A DNA stretch of 64,000 nt from Nesterenkonia aurantiaca (GTDB lineage Bacteria > Actinomycetota > Actinomycetes > Actinomycetales > Micrococcaceae), in the NCBI RefSeq assembly GCF_004364585.1, contig NZ_SOAN01000003.1, forward strand, positions 240,682 to 304,681. Reading direction: 5' to 3'. This document shows, in pieces, positions 1 to 8,700 of this stretch. Made by a program: the position numbers and the translations under genes. The number at the start of each line of letters is the position of its first letter. The first letter of the stretch is position 1. The notes below the pieces were generated by a model. It worked only from the letters and a program-made list of their open reading frames with translations, ran no database searches and was not told the DNA's origin.

Positions 1-231
1 ATCAAGGCGCTCAAAGCCGACGACGTCGGCAACCTGGTCTTCCGCAAGACCGCCCGGAACTTCGGCCCGGTGATGGCCGCCGCCGCCTCGCATACGGTCG
101 TCCAGGTCGCGGAGCTGGTGCCGAGCGGCTCCCTTGATCCGGAGAATGTCGTCACCCCGGGCATCTACGTGGACACGGTGACGGCCCTGACTCCGCGCAC
201 CAGCCAGACCCAGGAAGTGAAGGAAGCATGA
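1..231 (+). CDS. pcaI: 3-oxoadipate CoA-transferase subunit A (C-terminal part)
   Basis: The open frame enters from the left edge and ends at a TGA, leaving the last 76 residues. The visible TARNFGP and VTPGIYVD segments match the C-terminus of the alpha subunit of class I CoA-transferases and resemble PcaI more than ScoA. The A and B subunits together move CoA from succinyl-CoA to a 3-oxoacid such as 3-oxoadipate, the penultimate step of the beta-ketoadipate pathway. The stop overlaps the next ATG (ATGA), so the two subunits are translationally coupled. The exact substrate cannot be fixed from a fragment. Confidence 0.85.
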   Translation: MKALKADDVGNLVFRKTARNFGPVMAAAASHTVVQVAELVPSGSLDPENVVTPGIYVDTVTALTPRTSQTQEVKEA

Positions 232-914
232 GCAGCCAGAACAGCACCGCCAGCCAGATGGGCCAGCAGCCGCTCTCCCGCGAAGACCTCGCGAAGCTCG
301 TCGCGGCCGACATCGCGCCCGGCTCCTACGTGAACCTCGGGATCGGCCAGCCCACCAAGGTCTCCGACTACCTCACGCCCGAGCAGCAGGTCACCCTGCA
401 CACCGAGAACGGGATGCTCGGCATGGGCCCGCAGGCCCACGGTGAGGACATCGACGAGGAGCTGATCAATGCCGGGAAGATCCCGGTCACCGAACTCCCC
501 GGCGCCAGCTACTTCCACCACGCCGATTCCTTCGCGATGATGCGCGGCGGACATCTCGACGTCTGCGTCCTGGGCGCCTTCCAGGTCTCGACGGGCGGGG
601 ACCTGGCCAACTGGTCCACCGGTGCGCCGGACGCCATTCCGGCTGTGGGTGGAGCCATGGATCTCGCCATCGGGGCCAAAGAGGTCTTCGTGATGATGTC
701 GCTGTTCGCCAAGGACGGGACGCCCAAGATCGTGGCCGACTGCAGCTACCCGGTGACCGGGCTGGGCTGCGTGAGTCGGGTCTACACCGATCACGGGGTC
801 TTCTTGATCGAGGCGCGGGACGGCGGGCCCCGGCTGGTGCTGCGCGAGGCCTACGGGATCGCACCCGAGGAGCTGGTGAAGCGGTTCGACTTCCCGGTGG
901 TGATCGCCGGCTAG
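228..914 (+). CDS. pcaJ: 3-oxoadipate CoA-transferase subunit B
   Basis: 228 residues, the normal size of a beta subunit. It has the NLGIGQPT glycine loop near residues 36-43 and the ENGMLGMGP motif whose Glu60 should be the catalytic residue that forms the CoA thioester. The MMRGGHLD and GGAMDL blocks follow. These blocks resemble PcaJ of the beta-ketoadipate pathway more than ScoB of ketone-body metabolism, but specificity for 3-oxoadipate over acetoacetate is inferred. It overlaps the upstream subunit gene by four bases. Confidence 0.85.
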   Translation: MSSQNSTASQMGQQPLSREDLAKLVAADIAPGSYVNLGIGQPTKVSDYLTPEQQVTLHTENGMLGMGPQAHGEDIDEELINAGKIPVTELPGASYFHHADSFAMMRGGHLDVCVLGAFQVSTGGDLANWSTGAPDAIPAVGGAMDLAIGAKEVFVMMSLFAKDGTPKIVADCSYPVTGLGCVSRVYTDHGVFLIEARDGGPRLVLREAYGIAPEELVKRFDFPVVIAG

Positions 915-922
915 CCAGCTGG

Positions 923-928
923 TATAGT
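923..928 (+). promoter_or_regulatory. probable -10 box of rplY
   Basis: TATAGT lies 9 bases after the pcaJ stop and is the best -10 match in this gap. Transcription from about position 935 would give rplY a 5' leader of roughly 170 nt. No clear -35 element is visible. Confidence 0.5.
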
Positions 929-1107
929 CATCAGCTGTGCCCAGGCGAGGGGGCGACATCTGCGGATCGATCCGTGAGACGTCAGCCCCGTGATCGACGA
1001 GGCGAACTTGCAGGAGAACATCACCGCTGCTCATGCGCGGAGAGCCTGGAATTCACTTGTCGTTGGTGCCTGGATCAATACGAATCCAACCAACGAAGGA
1101 CAACACC

Positions 1108-1746
1108 ATGGCTGACAAGATTGTCATTCCCGCCACGAAGCGCACCGAGTTCGGCAAGGGCGCAGCCCGCAAGGCCCGCCGCGACGACCTGATCCCGGCA
1201 GTGGTCTACGGCCACGGCGAAGACCCCATCCACGTCGTGCTCCCCGGTCACCAGACCCACCTGGCAGTGCGTAACCCCAACGCGCTGATCACCCTGGACA
1301 TCGAGGGCACCGAGCAGCTGGTGATCCCCAAGGCCATCCAGCGCGACATCATCAAGCGCTCGATCGACCACATGGACCTGCTCACCGTGCGTCGCGGCGA
1401 GAAGGTCGTCGTCGACGTCTACGTCGAGGTCACCGGCGAGCCGGCAGTCGGCTTCGAGTGGATCCTGGAGCAGGCCACCGTCTCCGTCGAGGCCGAGGCG
1501 ACCCACCTGCCCGAGCACGTCACCGTGGACATCACAGACCGCGACGAGAACGCCCTCCCGGAGCACATCGCGCTGCCCAAGGGTGTCACGCTGGCACTGA
1601 GCGACATGGAGTCCCCGGTCGTCTCCATCCACGAGCCCGTCGAGCAGGACCTGGGCGAGGAGGAAGAGACCACCGAGGACGAGGCCGCTGAGGGCGAGAC
1701 CGCCGAAGGCGAGTCCGAGGAGAACGCCGAAGGCGAAGACAGCTGA
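1108..1746 (+). CDS. rplY: 50S ribosomal protein L25 / general stress protein Ctc
   Basis: 212 residues beginning MADKIVIP. The N-terminal about 95 residues form the 5S rRNA-binding L25 domain (RTEFGKGAARKARR, then VVYGHGEDP). The rest is the TL5/CTC beta domain, followed by a very acidic tail of about 35 residues rich in Glu, Gly and Ala. An ATG 75 bases upstream is in frame, but the chosen ATG has the AACGAAGGA ribosome site just before it and begins at the usual family N-terminus. The long, acidic C-terminus is typical of actinobacterial L25. It lies just upstream of pth, a frequent pairing. Confidence 0.95.
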   Translation: MADKIVIPATKRTEFGKGAARKARRDDLIPAVVYGHGEDPIHVVLPGHQTHLAVRNPNALITLDIEGTEQLVIPKAIQRDIIKRSIDHMDLLTVRRGEKVVVDVYVEVTGEPAVGFEWILEQATVSVEAEATHLPEHVTVDITDRDENALPEHIALPKGVTLALSDMESPVVSIHEPVEQDLGEEEETTEDEAAEGETAEGESEENAEGEDS

Positions 1747-1769
1747 ACAACCTCACGCTGAGACTCCAC

Positions 1770-1775
1770 TAGGCT
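1770..1775 (+). promoter_or_regulatory. -10 box of pth (leaderless arrangement)
   Basis: TAGGCT is followed by six bases and then the pth ATG, so the transcript would start at or beside the start codon. No ribosome site precedes the ATG. Confidence 0.55.
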
Positions 1776-1781
1776 CGAAGC

Positions 1782-2360
1782 ATGGCTTCAGAGACGTGGT
1801 TGGTAGCGGGACTCGGGAACCCCGGGTCCCGCTATCGTCATACCCGGCACAATATCGGGCATATGGTGCTCGAGGAACTCCTCGACCGCATGGACGCGAA
1901 ATACACGCGGACCAAGGTCGGGGCCAAGGCCGTGGCGGCTCGATTGGGTCCCGGCGGACCCAAGGTGGTCTTCGCGATCTCCGAGGGCTACATGAACCTC
2001 TCCGGGAAACCGGTGCGCGGACTGATGGACTACTTCTCCGTCCCTACGCAGAACCTGATCGTGGTCCACGATGAGCTCGACCTGGACTTCGGCCGAGCCA
2101 AGCTCAAGCGCGGCGGCTCCGAAGGCGGGCATAACGGGTTGAAGTCCATCACCACCCACCTCGGCGGCGACCGCGACTACCTGCGCGTGCGCGCCGGAGT
2201 GGGCAGGCCCCCGGGACGCATGGACAGCGCGGACTACGTGCTGCAGAAGTTCAGCGCCGCCGAGCAGAAGGAGCTGGGGATCTTCATCTCCCGCCTGGCC
2301 GATGCGGTGGAGCTGCTGGTCTCCGATGGACTGCCGGCCGCGCAGAACGCCGTGCACTGA
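1782..2360 (+). CDS. pth: peptidyl-tRNA hydrolase
   Basis: 192 residues, full length. Pth recycles tRNA by cleaving the ester bond of peptidyl-tRNA released from stalled ribosomes. The signature GLGNPGSRY..TRHNIG gives the catalytic base His23. The substrate-contacting Asn of SEGYMNLSGKPV, the Asp of VVHDELDLDFG and the GGHNGLKS block are all present. The ATG at 1782 follows a TAGGCT box by six bases, so the mRNA is probably leaderless. It lies 35 bases after rplY. Confidence 0.96.
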   Translation: MASETWLVAGLGNPGSRYRHTRHNIGHMVLEELLDRMDAKYTRTKVGAKAVAARLGPGGPKVVFAISEGYMNLSGKPVRGLMDYFSVPTQNLIVVHDELDLDFGRAKLKRGGSEGGHNGLKSITTHLGGDRDYLRVRAGVGRPPGRMDSADYVLQKFSAAEQKELGIFISRLADAVELLVSDGLPAAQNAVH

Positions 2361-2378
2361 TCCTGACCCCTGGGCCCG

Positions 2379-2447
2379 GACCCCTTGCACTGACCGTGGT
2401 CACTGGCTCTGAGCATGACCGTGCGCCCTGACCCCTTGCACTGACCG
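2379..2447 (+). repeat. 18-bp direct repeat pair
   Basis: Positions 2379-2396 and 2430-2447 are identical (GACCCCTTGCACTGACCG), separated by 33 bases. TGCACTGA also occurs at the pth stop. Origin unknown; it looks like a small local duplication. Confidence 0.7.
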
Positions 2448-2501
2448 ACGGCGTCCCGCCCGTGCCCAGCCCCGGGGCGACAGATTCGAGCTCACGCCGC
2501 G

Positions 2502-2527
2502 GGTTTCCACAGCTGGTTTCCACAGCT
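2502..2527 (+). repeat. 13-bp perfect tandem duplication
   Basis: GGTTTCCACAGCT occurs twice in immediate succession (2502-2514, 2515-2527). It loosely resembles a DnaA box, but with two mismatches, so I do not call it one. Confidence 0.7.
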
Positions 2528-2560
2528 GAGGCGAACCGCTTGCGCAACGCCGGGAACCTC

Positions 2561-2581
2561 TGTAGGACCTAAGGCCCTACA
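2561..2581. promoter_or_regulatory. 21-bp palindrome upstream of the BON gene, DosR-like
   Basis: Nine-base arms TGTAGGACC and GGCCCTACA flank TAA, with one mismatch. It is centred about 80 bases before the GTG of the BON-domain gene. The core AGGACC-TAA-GGCCC resembles the box bound by DosR/DevR regulators of hypoxia response in actinobacteria. The regulator is an inference. Confidence 0.4.
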
Positions 2582-2651
2582 TCTGGCACGCCGAGCGGGA
2601 GAGGCTGGTCACAGCTCGTCAGACGGCGAGCAGCGACGAGGAGGCCCGCCT

Positions 2652-3323
2652 GTGATTATTGCTACCAGAACGCGTTCAGACCACAAGATCCACTCGCTGG
2701 TCCTCGCCGAACTCGACTGGACTCCTGATCTCGACGCCTCGGAGATCCAGGTCGAGGTGGAGGCGTCTGTCGTCACGCTCTCGGGGGCGGTGGGGGATTA
2801 CTTCGAACTCCTCGCGGCCTCGCGCGCCATGCGCCGGGTCCACGGCATCGCGGGCGTGACGAACCACCTCATCGTGAACCCACGGTCGGCCAAATGGGTC
2901 ACCGACGCCGACATCGCCCGGGTCGCGGAACGCGCACTGACCTGGTCTGCGAACATCCCGGCCAGCGTGCGGCCACAGGTGGACTCCGGGTGCATCACGC
3001 TCACCGGGCAGGTCGACTGGCACTTCCAACGTGATGCCGCCGAGCGGGCCGTGGAGAACATTCGCGGGGTCCGGTCGGTGCTCAACGAGATCAGGCTGAT
3101 CTCCCGCCCAGGCGCCGAAGACGCCGCAGAACGCATCCGCACCGCGCTGTTTCGCAACCCACAGGTCGACGCCAGCCATATCAACGTCACCGTGGTCGAG
3201 AACACGGCGGTGCTCACCGGCTATGTCACCACCCTGGCGCAGAAGAACCAGGCCGGGGCGGCCACCTGGTCCTCCCCGGACGTCACCCAGGTCGACAATC
3301 GGATCAACGTTCGACCCTACTGA
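2652..3323 (+). CDS. BON-domain protein with three BON repeats
   Basis: 223 residues from a GTG preceded by a GAGGAG-type ribosome site. Three consecutive BON modules are visible (about residues 13-77, 85-150 and 155-222), each with the alpha-beta pattern ending in a GV..V.N or similar signature (GIAGVTNHL, GVRSVLNEI, DVTQVDNRI). BON modules bind phospholipid or surfaces and occur in osmotic-stress proteins such as OsmY. No signal peptide is evident, so a cytoplasmic or membrane-peripheral site is likely. A palindrome resembling a DosR box lies upstream. Its precise function is unknown. Confidence 0.8.
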   Translation: MIIATRTRSDHKIHSLVLAELDWTPDLDASEIQVEVEASVVTLSGAVGDYFELLAASRAMRRVHGIAGVTNHLIVNPRSAKWVTDADIARVAERALTWSANIPASVRPQVDSGCITLTGQVDWHFQRDAAERAVENIRGVRSVLNEIRLISRPGAEDAAERIRTALFRNPQVDASHINVTVVENTAVLTGYVTTLAQKNQAGAATWSSPDVTQVDNRINVRPY

Positions 3324-3426
3324 GCGGCACGCGGCCGGGCCGCGGGAGCCGGTCGATCCCGATCGAGGACGGTCATCCGAAGCGCTGACCGATCTCAGTT
3401 CCACAGAACCACAGCGCAGGGGGCGC

Positions 3427-3714
3427 ATGATGTTCGATTGGCTCTATCTCTGGAATCTGATCTGGTCCTTCTTCCTGATCCTATCCCTGGTCTTCGTGCC
3501 GGCCTTCATGGTGCTCGTCTACTTCATCACCCGGGAGTCCAGGGCGCAGGAGACCCTCGCGCAGACCCGCAGGCCTGCCCGAGGATCCTCTGAGAAGAAC
3601 ACCGCAGCGACCACGGGTGTGGTCGGTGCGCCGTCGATCCCGCCGCTCGCGCGGCCCTCGATCCCGCCGCTGGGTCGTCGCGCCGCCCGCCACCAGGGCA
3701 GGAGGGCCGCGTGA
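3427..3714 (+). CDS. small single-span membrane protein
   Basis: 95 residues starting MMFDWLYL after a strong AGGGGG site. One long hydrophobic stretch covers about residues 5-36. A basic cytoplasmic tail follows with a near-repeat (SIPPLARP, SIPPLGRR). It sits about 100 bases after the BON gene in the same direction and could be co-transcribed as part of a stress response. I do not recognise a family; the layout recalls short SHOCT-type membrane proteins, but the SHOCT motif itself is not clear. Confidence 0.6.
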   Translation: MMFDWLYLWNLIWSFFLILSLVFVPAFMVLVYFITRESRAQETLAQTRRPARGSSEKNTAATTGVVGAPSIPPLARPSIPPLGRRAARHQGRRAA

Positions 3715-3768
3715 CGCCCGCAGCAGGTGCAGGCGCGCTTCGGCCCGTCGGCCACAGCGGCAGCCGGA

Positions 3769-4272
3769 TCAGCTGCGGCTGGAGATCCAGGCGCTGACCT
3801 CGCGGGCCTGCAGGTCCACGAACTTGCGCATATACGGCTCCGCGGCTGCCTTGATCTTCTTGCCCACGATCGGGATGCTGACGTTGACGTCGCCACGGAC
3901 CGTGGAGAGCGTCTCGGTGGCCCCGCGCACATGCAGGTTCTGCGCGGACTGCGCGGAGACCGGAGCCGAGGAGATCTTCACCGCAGTGTCGGCCCGGCGT
4001 GAACCCGCGGCGTCGGGTGCGCCCCAGGAGTGGGTCACGTGCACGCTGACCTCGCCCTTGATGACCTTCTTGGCGATCTCCGGCAGCTTCTCGGCCGACA
4101 TCGACTGCTCGGTGATGATCTCGAAGGGACCCTCCAGCGGACCGACGACCTCGAAGCTCACCAGCTTCGCACCGACCTTCTTCGAGAGGTGCTCATTGAA
4201 GTCTCGATCGGCGTAGGCCTTGATGATGTCCTGCGCGCTGTGCGGAATCACGAGCTCTGATTCAAGTGCCAC
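3769..4272 (-). CDS. DUF2505 family protein
   Basis: 167 residues from a GTG preceded by GAGGAG. The pattern matches DUF2505, a START/SRPBCC-like fold found mainly in actinobacteria: an N-terminal helix (SAQDIIKAYADRDFNEHLSKKVGA), a central beta-rich part and an amphipathic C-terminal helix (IKAAAEPYMRKFVDLQAREVSAW). No function is established; SRPBCC folds often bind lipids. It is divergent from the cation antiporter, with an 80-base gap. Confidence 0.75.
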   Translation of the reverse strand: MALESELVIPHSAQDIIKAYADRDFNEHLSKKVGAKLVSFEVVGPLEGPFEIITEQSMSAEKLPEIAKKVIKGEVSVHVTHSWGAPDAAGSRRADTAVKISSAPVSAQSAQNLHVRGATETLSTVRGDVNVSIPIVGKKIKAAAEPYMRKFVDLQAREVSAWISSRS

Positions 4273-4339
4273 TGGTGGTCTCCTCGTTGACGTCTTGCTG
4301 AAGGCGTTCGGCGACGGCGGTCACGGAACTTTCCCATTG

Positions 4340-4345
4340 TAAAGT
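4340..4345 (+). promoter_or_regulatory. -10 box of the cation antiporter gene
   Basis: TAAAGT, seven bases before the GTG at 4353. No ribosome site is visible, so the mRNA is probably leaderless. Confidence 0.45.
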
Positions 4346-4352
4346 TGCGCGA

Positions 4353-5579
4353 GTGACCATCATGACTCTTCTCCTGCTCCTGGGCGGTTTCGTCCTGCTC
4401 GTCGGCGGTGGCGAGGCCCTGGTTCGAGGGGCTGCCTCGCTGGGCCGCACCGTCGGCCTGTCCTCCCTGATCGTCGGCCTGACCGTGGTCTCCTCCGCCA
4501 CCTCGGCCCCCGAGCTGGCCGTGAGCACCGGCGCCGCGCTCAGCGGCTCACCCGGACTCGCCCTGGGCAACGTCGTGGGCAGCAACATCGCCAACATCCT
4601 CTTCGTCCTCGGACTCACCGCGATCTTCGGGGCGCTGGTGGTCAAGGTCCAGCTGATCAAGGTCGACATCCCGATCATGATCGGGTTCTCCGTGATCGCG
4701 CTGCTGATGGCGCTCGACGGCGGCGTCAGCACCCTTGAAGGCTCCGTGCTGGTGGGGCTGCTGGTGGTCTACCTCGCGGTCACCGTGGTGCTCGCCCGGC
4801 GTCAGACACGACGCGAGCAGGCCGCTTCGAGCGAGCAGGCCATCTCGAGCCAACAGGGCACGCTCGACGTCGACCGGGCGGTCGGCGGCGGCTCGGTGAA
4901 GCTGACCAAGGGGCTGCGCACCACGAAGCGGCGCTCGATCATGGTGGACCTGGGGCTGCTCGCCGTGGGCATCGCGCTGCTCGTGGTCGGCGCACAGATG
5001 CTGGTCTCGGCGGCGAGCAGCATCGCGCTGTCCCTGGGGGTCAGCGACCTGATCATCGGGCTGACCATCGTGGCCATCGGCACCTCGCTGCCGGAGCTCG
5101 CCACCAGCGTCATCGCGGCGCTGCGCGGAGAACGTGACATGGCGGTGGGTAACCTGGTGGGCAGCAACATCTTCAACATCGGTGCGGTCCTCGGGCTGAC
5201 CTCGATCATCTCTCCCGAGGGGGTGGAGGTCGCCTCCGCCGCCGTGAACTTCGACCTGCCGGTGATGATCGCCACCGCGATGGTCCTGCTTCCGCTGGCG
5301 TTCACCGCCCAGGCGATCGGACGCTGGGAGGGACTGGTCCTGGTGACGTTCTACAGCGCGTATGTGGTCTACCTGGTGCTCTACGCCGCCGGTCACGCCG
5401 CGCTGCAGCCCTTCAGCTCCGCGATGCTCTGGTTCGTGCTGCCGATCACCGCGCTCTGGATCACCGCCCTGGTCGGCTACGAGATCGGGGTGCTGCGCAC
5501 CCGCCGCGCGGCCCGGACCGGGAAGCTCCCGGGCGGCGGGTCATCCGCGGAGGAGCCCGGCAGGACCGGGGCACCCTAG
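4353..5579 (+). CDS. Ca2+/Na+ antiporter, CaCA family
   Basis: 408 residues with about ten membrane spans. It has the two inverted alpha-repeats of the CaCA superfamily: GNVVGSNIANILFVLG near residues 70-85 and GNLVGSNIFNIGAVLG near 265-280. Each carries the GSN-N ion-binding motif, and each is preceded by a glutamate helix (SAPELAVS, SLPELATS). The halves are joined by a hydrophilic loop of about 50 residues at 150-195. It most likely extrudes Ca2+ in exchange for Na+ or H+, like YrbG of E. coli. The GTG start is preferred because TAAAGT lies seven bases upstream; an ATG nine bases later is the alternative. Confidence 0.88.
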   Translation: MTIMTLLLLLGGFVLLVGGGEALVRGAASLGRTVGLSSLIVGLTVVSSATSAPELAVSTGAALSGSPGLALGNVVGSNIANILFVLGLTAIFGALVVKVQLIKVDIPIMIGFSVIALLMALDGGVSTLEGSVLVGLLVVYLAVTVVLARRQTRREQAASSEQAISSQQGTLDVDRAVGGGSVKLTKGLRTTKRRSIMVDLGLLAVGIALLVVGAQMLVSAASSIALSLGVSDLIIGLTIVAIGTSLPELATSVIAALRGERDMAVGNLVGSNIFNIGAVLGLTSIISPEGVEVASAAVNFDLPVMIATAMVLLPLAFTAQAIGRWEGLVLVTFYSAYVVYLVLYAAGHAALQPFSSAMLWFVLPITALWITALVGYEIGVLRTRRAARTGKLPGGGSSAEEPGRTGAP

Positions 5580-5623
5580 CCGGATCAGCGAGTATCCTGT
5601 GGGAGGCCCGAACTCACGAATCT

Positions 5624-5654
5624 CCCACCGCGCCGAAACCCCACCGCGCCGAAA
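5624..5654 (+). repeat. 15-bp tandem repeat upstream of mfd
   Basis: CCCACCGCGCCGAAA occurs at 5624-5638 and 5640-5654, period 16. It lies in the 130-base gap before mfd, after a TATCCT box at 5592 that could serve as the mfd promoter. Confidence 0.5.
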
Positions 5655-5711
5655 ACCCCGCCCGCGGATCTCCGGCATCGTCCTGTATGCGAAATGAGGC
5701 GTCACTCTTCT

Positions 5712-8700
5712 ATGGCTCTGTCAGGTCTGCGCGCAGCGCTCACGGCGAACTCCTCCTATAAGCGGGTCGCCGCGGCCGCCGCCCACCCGGCAGGGGAGCG
5801 CACCGAGGAGCTGCAGATCGCCTCGACCACCGGGCTGCGTCCCGCGCTGATCGCGGAGATCGCCACCACGCTGCGCCGCACCAGCTCCACCGGCACGCTG
5901 CTGGCCGTCACGGCCACGGACCGCGAGGCGGATGAGCTGGCCACCTCGCTCGCCGCCTACGCCCCTGACGCCGCCGTGGCGCACTTCCCCTCCTGGGAGA
6001 CCCTGCCCCACGAGCGGCTCTCCCCACGTTCCGACACTGTCGGACGCCGGCTCGGGGTGCTGCGCCGGCTCGCCCACCCGGATCAGGCCGGAGGGGTGCT
6101 CGACGTCGTCGTCGCCCCGGTCCGCGCGGTGGTGCAGCCGCTGGTCGCCGGGCTGGGCGACCTCGCGCCGGTGCGGCTGAAGGTCGGTGAGTTCGCGGAC
6201 TTCGACCAGACCGTCGCGCAGCTCGCCGACGCCGCCTACTCCAGGGTGGACATGGTCACCCGGCGCGGCGAGTTCGCCGTGCGCGGCGGGATCCTCGACG
6301 TCTTCCCGCCCACCGAGCCGCATCCGGTGCGCATCGAGTTCTTCGGCGACGAGGTCGAACAGATGCGCTGGTTCGCCGTGGCCGATCAACGCTCGCTGGA
6401 CACCGAGTCCACCGAGCACCCCGAGGTGCTCGACGCCGCCCCCTGCCGCGAACTGCTGATCACCGAGGCCGTGAAGGCCCGCGCCAAGGAGCTCATCGCG
6501 CAGATGCCGCACGCCGCGGATCTGCTCACCAAGCTCGCGGAGGGGATCGCGGCCGAGGGCATGGAGTCCCTGGCTCCGGTGCTGGTGCCCGAGATGGTGC
6601 CCTTCGTGGACCAGCTGCCCGCCGGTTCGCTCACCGTGGTGATCGAACCCGAGAAGACCCGTGGACGCGCCCATGACCTGGCCGCCACCAACGAGGAGTT
6701 CCTCGCCGCCGCGTGGTCCGCAGCCCCCGACGGCGCGGCCGCACCGTTGGACCTCAGCGGCACCCAGATCGGCAGCGAGCAGCAGGGCCTGGCCTCTGGG
6801 GGCTTCGCCAGCCTCGCTGAGACCCGGGACGCCTCGATCGCCCACGGGGCCGGCTGGTGGTCGATGACCTCGCTGGGACTGGACGAGGAGCTGGAACAGG
6901 ACGCCGACATCGTCTCGATCGCCTCCCGCGAGCCGATCGGCTACCGCGGCAGCGTCGAAGACGTGATGACCTTCCTGGGCGAGCGGGCCAAGGCGAACTG
7001 GTCCGTGGTGGTCACCACCGCCGCCGCCGGTTCCGCCCAGCGGGTCCAGGAGCTGCTCAACGAGCACGAGGTGCCCTGCGTCCGGGTCGAGACCCTGGAC
7101 CAGCCCCCGGCCCAGGGCACGATCACAATCTCCACCGCGAACGTCTCCGAGGGCTTCGCCGTGGACCCGCTGCAGCTGGCGCTGCTCACCGAGTCGGAGA
7201 TGCTCGGCCGCGCGATCCGGCAGGACTCCGGCTCCGCCCGGAAGGTCCCGGCCCGGCGTCGTCGTCACGTGGTGGACCCGCTGGCGCTGAAGCCCGGAGA
7301 CTATGTGGTCCACGAGCAGCACGGCATCGGGCAGTTCGTGGAGCTGATCCAGCGCAAGGTCGGCTCCCCGCAGGCGATCAAGGCCGGCACCGCGGGCATC
7401 CGCGAGTACCTGGTCCTTGAGTACGCCGCCTCCAAGCGCGGCGGCGCCAAGGACCGGCTGATGGTCCCCACCGACCAGCTGGACCAGGTCTCGCAGTATG
7501 TCGGCGGAGAGGCGCCCTCGCTCTCCAAGATGGGCGGCAGCGACTGGTCCCAGACCAAGCGCAAGGCCAAGAAGGCGGTCAAGGAGATCGCCGGCGAGCT
7601 GATCAGGCTCTACGCGGCACGCATGGCCTCGCGCGGGTTTTCCTTCGGCCCCGACACACCCTGGCAGTCGGAGCTGGAGGACGCCTTCCCGTATGCCGAG
7701 ACCCCGGACCAGCTCACCGCCACCGATGAGGTCAAGGCCGATATGCAGCGCGAGATCCCGATGGACCGGCTGATCTCCGGCGACGTGGGCTACGGCAAGA
7801 CCGAGATCGCGATCCGCGCCGCGTTCAAGGCGGTGCAGGACGGCAAGCAGGTCGCCGTGCTGGTGCCCACCACACTTCTGGTCTCCCAGCACTACGAGAC
7901 CTTCACCGAGCGCTACGCCGGGTTCCCGGTGCGGGTGGCCCCGCTCTCGCGGTTCCAGACCGCCAAGGAGTCCAAGGAGACGATGGCGGGTCTGCGCGAG
8001 GGCAGCGTGGACATCGTCATCGGCACCCACCGGCTGCTCTCCAAGGAGGTCGACTTCCACGACCTGGGCCTGGTGATCATCGACGAGGAGCAGCGCTTCG
8101 GCGTCGAGCACAAGGAACAGCTCAAGAAGATGCGCACCAACGTGGACGTGCTGGCCATGTCCGCCACCCCGATCCCGCGCACCCTGGAGATGTCCATGGC
8201 CGGGATCCGGGAGACCTCCACGCTGGCCACTCCGCCGGAGGAGCGGCACCCGGTGCTCACCTATGTCGGGCCCTACACCGATAAGCAGGTCTCGGCCGCG
8301 ATCCGCCGCGAGCTGATGCGCGAGGGCCAGGTCTTCTTCGTGCACAACCGGGTCGCCTCCATCGACGCCACCGCCGCGAGGATCCGCGAGCTGGTCCCCG
8401 AGGCACGCGTGGAGGTCGCCCACGGTCAGATGAGCGAGACCCGGCTGGAGCAGATCATCCAGGACTTCTGGGAGAAGCGCTTCGACGTGCTGGTCTCCAC
8501 CACGATCATCGAGACCGGCCTGGACATCTCCAACGCCAACACCCTGATCGTGGACCGGGCCTCCACCTACGGGCTCTCGCAGCTGCACCAGCTGCGCGGA
8601 CGCGTCGGGCGTTCCCGAGAGCGGGCCTACGCCTACTTCCTCTACCCGGCGGAGAAGCCGCTGGGCGAGGTGGCTCTGGAGCGGCTGCGCGCGGTGGCGG

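Noticed and set aside
2502..2527. Possible DnaA boxes
   Set aside because: TTTCCACA differs at two positions from the usual nonamer, and no dnaA, dnaN or AT-rich unwinding region is near.
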